The position numbers and the translations under genes were made by a program. Positions 37,331-47,560 of a stretch of 64,000 nt of DNA are shown piece after piece. The notes under the pieces are model-generated. The model ran no database searches, was not told the DNA's origin, and saw nothing but the letters and a program-made list of their open reading frames with translations. Every line of letters starts with the position of its first letter. Within the stretch, counting starts at the first letter, position 1. The DNA comes from Gymnopus androsaceus JB14 (Eukaryota > Basidiomycota > Agaricomycetes > Agaricales > Omphalotaceae), in the NCBI GenBank assembly GCA_009733575.1, contig ML769387.1, positions 784,636-848,635 of the forward strand. Direction: 5' to 3'.

Positions 37331-37535
37331 CTGGAAAGTAAAATTAGTGAGTAAGAGTCGAACGAAATCAAGATGGAAAACCACGGTCATACACTTCGCT
37401 GAAACCTTCGATGGCATCCGAGGCCAATTGTTCGAGTTGAATCTGGAGTGCAGGAAAAGACAGATTCACAGTCAAGTGGGACAAGAGAAATGCGAGTGAC
37501 GCGAGGCCGATCAAAAAAACGAGTTTCAGTGCTTA

Positions 37536-37628
37536 GTATCTACTCTACACTGGTGTCACACTGTCTATCTCAAGTCCGCAACACCCGGCATACTCCTGGT
37601 TGCTGAAGATGGTTCATCGACATCCAAT
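37536..37628 (-). pseudogene. Inverted fragment of the KEX2 tail relic
   Basis: The reverse complement of this stretch matches 36185-36300 (GATGAACCATCTTCAGCAAC, then GATAGACAGTGTGACAC). It keeps GCCGGGTGTTGCG, which KEX2 itself has at about 34182 but the two direct relics have lost. With the direct relic it flanks BTB copy A as an inverted repeat. Confidence 0.6.
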
Positions 37629-38004
37629 AATTGTAAGAGTTATAGCAGTCATCTAGTATGCGAAGACAGAGAATCAGCGACACAAACTACCGAGTAGAGT
37701 GCATACGTATAGATACGTACTTGACAAAAATGTTCGCCCACAGACTATATATGGCCGAAGGCCAGATAGAAATCTGGAAGAGTGCGAGACAGGCATATGC
37801 GCAGAAAAGTAGGCAAAAGGTAGAATTGATGGAGCTATCAAGCTAGCTTGGTTTGTTCCGTCACATAAACGCCATACAGGCGGATAGAAAGCTGAAGGTA
37901 TGAGACAACAGAAGTGGCACAAGAGAAGACGCCAAATTATTCAGAGGTCAAAGCGTTTTGGTGTCTACATAGCAGTGACCCGATCGATAGTGTACATTTT
38001 CAAA

Positions 38005-38330
38005 GACGGTTTTACTATGAATGGCTCTTAAACCAGAGGAAAAGGCAAAGAAAGATGTCAGTAGTCAAATCAAATGATGCAGTTGGCTGGAATACTTCGC
38101 GTTCGGGGTCTCAATCATAATGAAAATGTGTTTTTGGTATGCACCTCTTAGCTCTAGCAGTACCAGCTGTCGGGACCCTACGAGGAGGGAGGTTCGAAAA
38201 ATGCTTTCTGTTTTGGATGTCAATGAGCCATCTTCAGCAACCAGGAGTACGTGTCGCAGACAAGAACTTGAAGCGACTTACAGTGAGAAGCCTCGTTAAG
38301 ATAGACAGTGTGACACCGTCGAGTAGATAC
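38005..38330 (+). pseudogene. Decayed copy of the KEX2 3' end (unit 2)
   Basis: Paralogue of the 35985-36300 relic with the same gaps relative to KEX2, so the KEX2 fragment was present before the unit duplicated. Confidence 0.6.
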
Positions 38331-38386
38331 TAATGGTGTTCATATAAGTAGTAATCGAGTAGTAGATACTCTCATTAGTCTCTCAT

Positions 38387-39360
38387 TCAATGGCTTCCTC
38401 GCTCTAAGCAAAGCACTGAAACCCCTACCATTCGCTCTCTCCCTATGTCTGACTCCGAGGACCGATAGTGCTTCCAGAAAGTCAAGAAGTCTGGTTGGAC
38501 TTGCACTTCAGCCTGGATAGCCTCCTTCCATTTATCGAAATTTCTGGTGCACTGCTTGCATAAATCTTTGCCAGCAATAATTTCTCGAAAAAGAATGTCC
38601 GGTGTCTGTAAGCGAGTGATATTGTTGCTCAGGTGAGTTTGTAATTCGAGAATTTTTTGATACCAGAGGGGCTCGTGATTTCCAGGTGACCGTCCACAAC
38701 GGGGCAAGGCTGTATGCAGAGCCATTGATTCCTGTAGGCAATTTGTCCATTGCTGTTGATATATACTCTGCAATAATATGATAGCGTGATTAGTATTATT
38801 GCTGAGAAAATATCGTAAAGCACTTACCCAAGGGATAAAGAGGTGTACGGGCAATACATGAGCTACTTCAGTCAGAGGTTTTCCGATAAGAAGAGGCGCG
38901 ACGGAAGCGATAACGTGAGGATAATCGTGCTTTCCGGCGAAACCGAAAACTTCTGCAGCGTATCTCGGGAGATAATCCCTGAAACAAGTGTGAACCACAT
39001 TAGAGAGCTATACGTAGACAGACTTGGATATATGGTGGAAAGTGGCAGACACAAACCTCATACGAGACTGACACATGTTCATCGCGAAGTAAACTTCATA
39101 CTTTTCAGCAGCTTCGGCTAGGGCGATAAAGAGAGAGAAATCCATTTCGTCGAGTCCGGGATGTCGACGGGGATAGACGAATTGGAAGAGAATTTCGAGG
39201 ACCTCTGAGCTTTCTGTCAGAGGCACGGGCTCAGTGTCAACAGTCACCATATCTGCATTTGGAAACCCTCCAGAGTTGTATCCAAGAGCGTCCTTGTGGA
39301 CATAAAAGAGAACGCTGTTAGACGATTGGAAGATAACGTCTCCTCCAGAGCCAGCATTGA
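38387..39360 (-). CDS. BTB/POZ domain protein, copy B (first exon unresolved)
   Basis: It has the same exon order and nearly the same protein as copy A. The exon from 39360 opens GGDVIFQSSNSVLFYVHKDA. The next starts RDYLPRYAAEVFGFAG and ends VHLFIPW. The last begins SIYQQQWTNCLQES and runs to the stop at 38387, ending in a tail (ESDIGRERMVGVSVLCLERG) that copy A lacks. Most differences between the copies are single substitutions, many silent, so both may be functional. The first exon probably lies within about 39364-39480 and would include DVIEDFSELYDCG. No DNA-binding or kelch domain is seen. Confidence 0.8.
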
Positions 39361-39865
39361 CTGGAAAGTAAAATTGTTAAGAGTTAAATGAACACAAGTT
39401 GGAAAACCACAGTCATACAATTCGCTGAAATCTTCGATGACATCCGTTCTGATTGTTCGAGTTGCCAATGAGTTTAGAGTAGAACTATGAACATAAAACG
39501 AAGTGGCACAAAAGAGAAGGAGCACGCGACGGGCCGACGCCAATTTTTCAGAACGAGCGTCTAACGGTTTCTTCCTTTCTCTTCCACTATTATTTAAACC
39601 ACTGAACATGAATCTCAACCAAGAAAGCGTCCAACGACCAGCTAGTAGACCTCGGAACTTGAAGAGGCGACGCTTTGACCTTCAAACTTAAGCCCCACCG
39701 TTCGCTTGGACCTGACTAGTGGCCCAATAATGGCCACAGCTGCGGTCCATTGTATCAATGAAGATTATTCTGAAAAAGGAAATACCCTTTGACACAAAGC
39801 AGGATAAAAACGCGTCGACTACTGGTGTAAGCTCCCCGTATTACTATTGCACTCCACAGCGAAAC

Positions 39866-40615
39866 ATGGCAACCTATCGTGTCATTACACCGGGAGAAAT
39901 TGGTGGATTCGGAAACACGACATCAACACCTAATAATACCGGTGGAATCCATTTCAACGTCGAGCTAGAAAGGATCCTACGTATTCAAGCTGTTGTAGAG
40001 GACACATTCAATCCTCCGCCCCAATACACATCTCTTTCAAGGATACCATCGGCAGAGGAGACTCTTCCAGAGTACAGACCACCCTCTCGGACTCATACTG
40101 CACAAATGCAGAATCATGCATTTACATTTCGAGCTCCGGTTCGACTGACTCAACTCGAAATGCCTTCTGCGCAGGGCTCTCGTAACTCACTGGAACGAAG
40201 CTCGCATGGGGTTTCAGCTCCAGTGGCCCACATAGACGATCAGTACGATCAGTTTCAGGCTCAAACATCTCGAACAAGAGCTCAGAGGAGGCTCCTGCTT
40301 GAAGAATATGAGTTGGAGCTGAACGAGATGGAGGCACAGACTGAGATGATGCGGTTTGCATTGGAGATTCGGGGGTTGACTGGTGAGTGCTTTCGTTACA
40401 TCCAGCGCTTCTTAAAGGCTCGCACTATCTATGTTCATTCCGACTCGAAATATAACGTTACTCAAATGATCCTTTCTTCTTTTTCTGTAGACTCGGAGTT
40501 CAATGAACATTTCAGAGAAATGCAGCAGGCCTTTGCGGAACGTCAGCGTCGGGTAGACGCTGTCCGATCAAGATATGAGGAGAGTACTCGGATTGCAAGG
40601 GGTACTTTTCTTTGA
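39866..40615 (+). CDS. Hypothetical protein with proline-rich and coiled-coil regions
   Basis: ATG at 39866 was chosen because it follows a GAAAC context; the open frame extends upstream to 39758. The protein has a Gly/Thr-rich start (ITPGEIGGFGNTTST), Pro/Tyr motifs (NPPPQYTSLSR, TLPEYRPPS) resembling PPxY-type sites, and then a charged helix (LLLEEYELELNEMEAQ) likely to form a coiled coil. A segment at 40384-40488 begins GTGAGT and ends CTGTAG and is probably an intron, although it is open in frame. Function unknown. The PxY motifs could bind WW-domain ubiquitin ligases, but this is only a guess. Confidence 0.6.
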   Translation: MATYRVITPGEIGGFGNTTSTPNNTGGIHFNVELERILRIQAVVEDTFNPPPQYTSLSRIPSAEETLPEYRPPSRTHTAQMQNHAFTFRAPVRLTQLEMPSAQGSRNSLERSSHGVSAPVAHIDDQYDQFQAQTSRTRAQRRLLLEEYELELNEMEAQTEMMRFALEIRGLTGECFRYIQRFLKARTIYVHSDSKYNVTQMILSSFSVDSEFNEHFREMQQAFAERQRRVDAVRSRYEESTRIARGTFL

Positions 40616-41881
40616 ATAGGGATGCATGCTCGGCGAAAGGGATCATCGGTTTGTATATGCGAAATATTGCATCCAACAAGTTTGCTCAGGAGCTCTTTCT
40701 TATGCTCCCCATAAATCAATGGCGCAAAACGGCATCGCCTTTAGAATTAGAAGTGGAAAGCAAAGATAATGAAGGACTGCTACATAATGTTCGAATTCGC
40801 TGAATTTTCGATTTTGGGCACCTTACTAGATAGGCATACAATTCGAAGTATTTATAAACCCGCATCTATCCAATATCTAACTCATTTCTGTATAATCGTA
40901 TCATCGAGAGGCTGGAGACTTCTCATACTTTCACTCAACCTCTCAACATTCGTTGTTTGTAACGGAGTTAGAACCGCACTTTCAAAGGTGCTTTGGCCGT
41001 ACTTTCTGAGAGCATCATCTACATCAGATTGAAGCCGGTAGAACTCGACCAGCTTCACAGCAGGCTAAAAAAAAGATGAGGATATAACAAATACGCACCC
41101 CAAAGGCATCCGGAAGCTTGCAAATACTTAAACTTGATCTAACAAAGGATTGTGACCCAATCACTGGTTGCCCAAGCACTATTGCTCCGTCTGTAACTTG
41201 ACCGATACGGAACGACGTTGCTTCGAGTCCACTCTTTGCCAGTATCTATACATGCGAAATCGATCAGACCACCGTTGAGTGATTTAGTTGATATTGGACA
41301 ATGTGGGTCAATGATAAGTAGGCAAAGTTAGAGAGCTATTATTATTATTGCTTGAAGGACCTGTTTGATTATCATTGGTGGGTCCATAGATGGCTGTCAT
41401 TCCCCAAGTAACTACTTGAACCCACAATACATAGCTCCAACGTACTGAATCACCTTGGGAAAAGGCCTTTGAGCTCGAGAGGGGTTTATAAAGGCTACAT
41501 AAAGGCTCCATGCCTTGCCATGGCGAGACTCGAGAGAAGGTAGGAGAAGGTCCATTGAAGAAACGTATTTAGCGCCCACAACGCACAAGCGCCAAGTTAC
41601 CAGCGCTTACTTACTTCTTCCATTGATCCTGTCCAAATCCTGTTCTTCTTCCCCTTGGTAGTAATTCTTTTACGCTCTCAGGTCAGGTCTCCAAAGAGCA
41701 CATGGGGATTAGGGTGAGATAGAACTCCACTGCACAAGGTCAGCTTGCCTTGCCGAAACCGTAATTCATCTGACTCGGACTCAACACGGACTCTTATCTT
41801 ACCACAAGACCGATAAGCTTCGAATTCCAAAAGATGCAACAGCAGATCTGGAGCTTTTGCTCTTGACTTTGTTCTTTCATC
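40616..41881. other. Intergenic, no gene seen
   Basis: Short open stretches only. An ATTATT run lies near 41338. The final 300 bp presumably hold the promoter of the transporter gene. Confidence 0.4.
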
Positions 41882-43943
41882 ATGTCGGACACTACAGTCA
41901 GCACGATTCCTGAACTTACGAACGATTCTAAGACAGCAGTGGCTTCGTACCCTGTACATTGGTTCAGAGGTACTATTTTCCAAATAATAGTAGTCGGAGG
42001 CGTGTTTTTCTGTGTAAGTTGTCGTACGTGCCCTATCTGAGAAACACAAATGATACTAAGATCGATTTTTTCCTTAGGCACCGGTATGTCTTTTAGTGGA
42101 TGAACACGCTGAACAGTGTTGAACTCTCTCTATAGGGGATGTACAATGCCCTTACCTCGCTTGGGGCTGGCGGGCTTGCAACTCCTTGGTACGCCAACGC
42201 TACTTCTGCGGCTGGTTATGGTAAGTGGTCTTACGTTGATCACCAACTCTGTCGTTAAACTATGTATAGTCTTCATGGCTTTTTTCTGTCTTATCGGTGG
42301 AATCATCGTGAGCAAGATTGGAGTCAAAGCCGCCTTGATTGTGAGGATCTTTTCCTTCGTCTCTTCTCCCGGGCCTTTGCAATTAACCTACCTTAGATCT
42401 CTAGCACCGGTGATATCATGTAATCGTAACCAGCTTGTAATCCACCACAGGTAACTGATAGACTTGCTCTAGCTACGCTGGAAGCCTGTATGTAAACTCC
42501 AAAAACGGGACCCAGTGGTTCCTGATGCTGGGTAAGCGAGTTTGTATGGTATCGCTCAAACCTCATATCTCTTCCAGGATCTATCATTTCTGGATGCACC
42601 GACGGTTTAATGTATACGGTCGAAGGCCCTATTATCACTTGTAAGAACCGAAGTGTGCTTCGTCGTTTTCAATGCTAAACGGAGATTCACAGCGTATCCT
42701 GAACCCCATCGTCGCGGACGCATGCTCGGTTTATGGGTTTTCATGCGTACCGCTGCTCCAGTCATTGGTGGAGCCATTATCTTTGGTCTCAACTCTTCCC
42801 TTGACTCGTCTGGTGGCGTATCTCTCAAGACCTATCTCGTCATCATCGGGATCATGTGTGCGGGCCCATTCATTGCTACCTTACTTTCCACTCCGGAAAA
42901 GGTGCAGCGTAAGGATGGCGTGAAGATCCATCTGCGCAAGGCTGGATGGAAACAGACCTTCGCCGAGTGGTACAAAGTTGTCAGTTCTCCTGATGTAAGC
43001 GTTCTTATCGTCCCTCAGGTGCGAATAAAACTGATTGTCTCTTCTAGATCTTACTCCTCACACCTCTCTTCTTTACATCATGGTTTTACGGTTCTTACAT
43101 CGGTTAGTATCATTGGTGCTTCCGATGTCATTGATTGCTGAATTTGAAGCATATGCAGGTACCCTCCAAACCCAGTACATGAACATCCGCACCCGTTCTC
43201 TCTGTGCGTTCATGATTCCCTGGGGTGATATCGCTGGGGGTTTCATGATCGGCTACTTCCTCGACAACCAGCGATTTTCGGTCAAGCAACGTGCACGGTG
43301 GTCGTGGATAGGCTTGATGGTGTTGAACTTGGCACTTTGGTATGTTTAACCAAAATATAATCTGTATATGCTCAGCTTTTTAAAGGGTGTGGGCCGCCAT
43401 TGTCACGAAACAGCTCGAAGATGAAAAGCCCATTATCGATTGGACCTCGGGCTCGATATTCGGCAAAACGTTCGTTCTCTTTGTGCTTTTCGATCTGGCG
43501 ACTATGGCTACGCAGACGAGCTTGTATTGGATCATTTCTCAGAGTGCGTTCTTTACCTTTTTTCTCTTTTGGCTGCTTCATCGGCTAACTATGGAACCAG
43601 TGTCCGACGATTTCATTGCCCTATCATATATGACTGGTACCCTTCGCGGTGTAGAGTGCGCTGGCCAGGCTGTGGCGTATGGCATCAAGTCCAGCGACAC
43701 AACCAATTGGCTTTCCATCGGCCTAAACGTTGGTTTGAGTGAGTTGCAAAAATCCTGATGCTGTGCTATAAGCTAATTAGCACACTACCAGTCGTTTTCT
43801 CGTTACCATTCGCTTGGACTGTGATACGCAAAATTGGTGTGGTCGAATTCGAAAAGATCAATTTCAGCCATCTCGCGCACGCAGAAAAGGCAGTCGACGA
43901 AACAAGTATCGATGAAAAAGATGAAAAGGGATCCGATGTGTGA
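41882..43943 (+). CDS. UNC93-like major facilitator superfamily membrane protein
   Basis: UNC93-like (DUF895) fungal membrane proteins have 11-12 helices and mostly unknown substrates. The first exon (44 codons, 41882-42013) ends FQIIVVGGVFFC. The family hallmark C-x-P-G-M-x-N-A is rebuilt only by including a 6-nt exon (42078-42083, Ala-Pro) between two introns, giving CAPGMYNALTSLGAGG. Later blocks are LIGGIIVSKIGVKAALI, EPHRRGRMLGLWVFMRTAAP, IIFGLNSSLD, TQYMNIRTRSLCAFMIPWGD and GTLRGVECAGQAVAYGIKSS. The tail is acidic (DETSIDEKDEKGSDV). About nine introns are present, and all those checked preserve frame. It converges on POT1 with an 83-bp gap. Confidence 0.9.
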
Positions 43944-44026
43944 TATATTAATATTCTGTGTATGAATAGGGTTTACTATATGAAATAGTAAGGGCAGTTA
44001 CTTGTAAATACAACGATCTGAGCAAA

Positions 44027-47000
44027 TTACAAGTCGTAGGTCTCGAGAGGCTTGAAGGAAATCAAATGGTATAAAGAGTCTTCCCCTTGCTTGTACCGCA
44101 CTCCCTCGAAACAAAGGCGCGGGGTTTGTAATTTTATTCTCAATTCCGTTCTACTATCGGCCATCCTGTCCTGCCAATCCAAGATGTTACCCGCAAACCC
44201 CTCGAATAACTTTTCGAATGTTTCGTATGCCACTTGGTCACGTTGTAGATTTACATGGGGCATGTCCCTCAGAAACACCGCCTACAGTTACAAGTGAGTT
44301 TCATTCTAATGTAAATGAAGCGGAATCAGACTGACATTATCATCCACCAAGAGCGCTACATTGTCCTCTCCTTCCTCCTCGACCCGCACCCAAAATTTAT
44401 ACCGAAAGACGAGGAATTCATAGTCAGTGTCGTCACAACGCACACATGCTTTTGTCCCTTAGGAATACTGAGGATGTCATGATTAGTATTGAGATACCAC
44501 AAGGCAGAGCGGCACTTACTCTTTGTTGCAATTCGTGCAATGCAGGCCGAACAAACTGTTCGAGTTTATCTGGGAAGGCCTGCGTAATGTGGCCTCGAAT
44601 ACGGAATTCAACCCTGGGTTCGGAAGTAGACTCCAGTTCATCGATGGAGGTATAGATCTTCGTATCAGCGGTAGAAGCTTTCGAGACGGATTTAGGCTTC
44701 CTTGGGACCGATGCGGAGAGCTGCAAGGCTGGTGCGTTCTTTCGTAGCAGTCGATGATACGAGGGGTTTCGCGGTATCATACAAAGTTCGTTTTACGACT
44801 GTAAAAATTGTTAGACATGCTTGGCTCGCACGAGCATATATGCTACTACGTACTCTTCCAAACCTTGCATCAAAATTTTCTCATTCGAAAGGCTAGGGTT
44901 AAGCCGCTTGACGAGCAACTGGTCACCGCCTAGGTCGCCCACGTTCTCTTTGTTTACCAGCTTGACAATCACTTTCTGGAACGTACAGACATCTCCTGGC
45001 TTCAGAAGCTTGGCGATTTCAGCCTGCGAGTCGCGTAGGATAATCTTTAGGACGCCGTGTTGGAGATGTCGGAACTGGTCGCGGACGGAAAGCAGAGAGT
45101 TGGTCGTATAGTCAGTCGCGTGAAGGTAGACACTGTCTGACCCCCTAATGTCGATGTCAAGCACCTGCATATAAACGAGTTAATAATTTATAGAAGGAAG
45201 CATAGGTAGTGCTCATGCCTCTAGGACGCAGTTGAAGCGGACACGCATCTCAACATCCTTCAATTCAGTATATTCCAACTTGTCCTCTTCTGCTTGATTT
45301 TCGGCGGCCCACTTGGCCTTTCGTCTAAAACAGCACTTGTAAGAGAACGTTCAAAAGACAAGTGCAATGAAAACATACTGTAAGAGATCTTGAAGGGCCT
45401 TGTGGGTTTTATAGGACTCCTCATCAAGTAACTTAATCTTCGACTCCTGCATCTTCGCTTCGTATGTGCCATTATTAGCTACGCGCATCCTCACGTTTTG
45501 AAGACTATAAACTGCTCCAATTTCCATGCGTTCGCCGTGCTCCCGAGCATCGTCCCACAGTTCCAGTCGAAGGATTGACTTGGATAGTCCCTGTGGACAC
45601 CAGCCGGATTCATATGGCGGACACCCGTCATTAGAGGTATAGTCGGTGATATAGATGACGTGGTGGTTCGTGTCAGGGCGATGTTTGTGGATCACCTAGG
45701 AATTTGAAGAAACCATAAGAACGCTATGCAATATTCAGCTAGCCGGCAGTTACCTCCACCGTGCAATTGAAGTATCCGTTACTAGGTTGGATATCCGGAT
45801 TCGCCTCTTTAATTAGCAAATGAGGTCGTACAGCGCGTTGTGATGGAGGCGCTATGACTTGATGTTTTCCAAGGAATTGTTTCTTTTTATGTTCGGTCGC
45901 CAGCCACCAGGTGCGTAGCTTGGAACAATAATCCAGTAGTTGGGGATCATCGCTCTCGAGGAATGGTGAGCGGGGACCTCGGTATTGCGCTTTAACGCTA
46001 TCGGGTACCGAACCGTGACTGATAGCACCATCGACATAGATCCCCCACTTGAGGCGGTCATGGTAACCAACGAAGCTGCCTCGTTCACGCTACTCGTAAA
46101 GAGGATGTCAGTCGGTTATCCAAAGAGTGAGGAAGATTCTTATTACCTTGACCTCGCGAAGGACGACAATATCACCAGCACGAACATTGGGCAAAAGCTG
46201 TTCTTGCTTCTGGAAACAATTAATTCCTTTCGAGCTGTTGCCGACATAGGAGCCATCAGAGAGATTTCGGATGCTAGGATCCACCAAGTTTAGAATGCGC
46301 ATGTGGTCTGCGGTATAATGATTAATCATCGTCCTTAAATACCAAGTAGTAACCGTTTACCTCCGGAAGAGCAGACGTTAGAGGTCGGTTCGGCCGACAC
46401 TACAGCAGCTATGTCATAGCAGCGGTGTAATATAGAGACCTCTGCGAGTGCAGTAAGTGACATCTAAGAGTATATATAATTTCAGGCAAGAAAAACAGCG
46501 GAATAAACTCAACGACTCACGGTTTGACATTTATAGCCGGCTTTTAAAGCGAGTGGGCCTTTCAAAGCGCCTACGAGGTGTTTGATTTCCGGAATAGGGG
46601 AAGGGTAGGACGCAGCAGCGGTAGCAGTAGACGCTGGCGGAACCTTCGCGATTTCCTTCGCAGGAATAGGCGGAGCGGTAACGGCTTGGGGTGGAGAGGG
46701 AGCACGCTTCGCGACGGTCTTGGGATCGTTCCGTTCACGATTATATCCTTGGGCCCTAGCGAGTTTCTTCTCTTTCTTGCTAAGCTTTCTGGTCTCGGGA
46801 ACAGCGACAGGGACTGGTACATCTACCGGAAGTTCAGCAGGACCGTCGACCTTGTCAGGCAATGATTTTCGAGCAATCGCTTTGGAAACATTAGGATTAA
46901 TCCAGCAACTTAGACACCAAGAGAGACTCACGACTCCAATGATCTATCACTAGGTCTTGTTGACCCCGCGACGCCAGCTTGAACATAACCTTCTCCGAGA

Positions 47001-47403
47001 ACTTGATCCGTGCGATAGAACCATTGGATAAACGACTAGGGTCCAAAGAACACCCCTGCAACGAAATAAAGAGCTCTTGACTAGGAGAAAACTCGATTTC
47101 TCCTCGCCGTAGCTGTTTCGCGCACTTGTTTCCAAACTCAATCTCTACTCGAACCATGTCATTTCCAACCGCAGAATTCTCTGTGCTTAAGACGAGGCGC
47201 TTTTCGTGGGCCTTATATGGATAGACCATGCAAATGGAACCGAAAATGTACCCTGTCTTTTCAGTGACATTTTCGTCGCGAAGAATTGCAGCTATGTAGC
47301 GCCGGTTCTTTGGATCGAACAGGTCTGTTCTAGCAGCGTCTGAGGAGAGTTTTGCGCGTTTGTTGCTTCCTTCATTGGATTTAGCCGAATGTTTTCGCTT
47401 CAT
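44027..47403 (-). CDS. POT1: Telomere single-strand-binding protein Pot1-like, one apparent frameshift
   Basis: Pot1 caps the telomeric 3' overhang. The N-terminal part (from MKRKHSAKSNEGSNKRAKLS, a likely nuclear signal) has about 170 residues, followed by a basic linker rich in Lys, Pro and Ala (RKLSKKEKKLARAQGYNRER). The Telo_bind OB fold reads MRILNLVDPSIRN and LLPNVRAGDIVVLREVKV. A second OB fold gives VIYITDYTSN and IGAVYSLQNVRMRV. A third, similar unit carries VYLHATDYTTN and LKPGDVCTFQKVIVKLVN. Between the first two folds, SPFLESDDPQLLDY is typical of the family. Frame changes near 46003-46005, where one more G would join VTVRYP to SVKAQYRG. Many introns occur. It shares a 157-bp promoter gap with the folate reductase gene. 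Confidence 0.8.
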
Positions 47404-47560
47404 CTGGAGATGGGAAATGAGAAACGCGTTGAAGATAATGCGAGTCGGGAGTCAAGCTTTATTGTTGACCAATAGAATTGGTATGACGCTTGTCACGTGT
47501 AACAGATTTAAAGAGGCGCCTGAAGGCGCTTAACGTTTCTTTGAATTGACACACTTCGAC
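47404..47560. promoter_or_regulatory. Compact divergent promoter, POT1 / MTHFR
   Basis: Only 157 bp separate the two start codons, so both 5' UTRs and core promoters overlap. The palindromic-looking element GGCGCCTGAAGGCGC lies at about 47515-47529. No TATA box is obvious. Confidence 0.6.

Larger units (their letters stand above)
35669..37500. repeat. Tandem duplication, unit 1
   Basis: This unit and 37633-39560 share about 90% or higher identity over most of their length in the same order. Both start GTAAGAGTTATAGCAG, then contain a KEX2-tail relic, then a minus-strand BTB gene. The exact right boundary is blurred beyond about 37440. Confidence 0.8.
37633..39560. repeat. Tandem duplication, unit 2
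   Basis: Second copy of the unit described at 35669-37500, with small insertions relative to it. A block near 39503-39560 (CAGAACGAGCGTCTAACGG) is also present at about 35955 and, less well kept, near 37940, so the array has been rearranged more than once. Confidence 0.8.
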
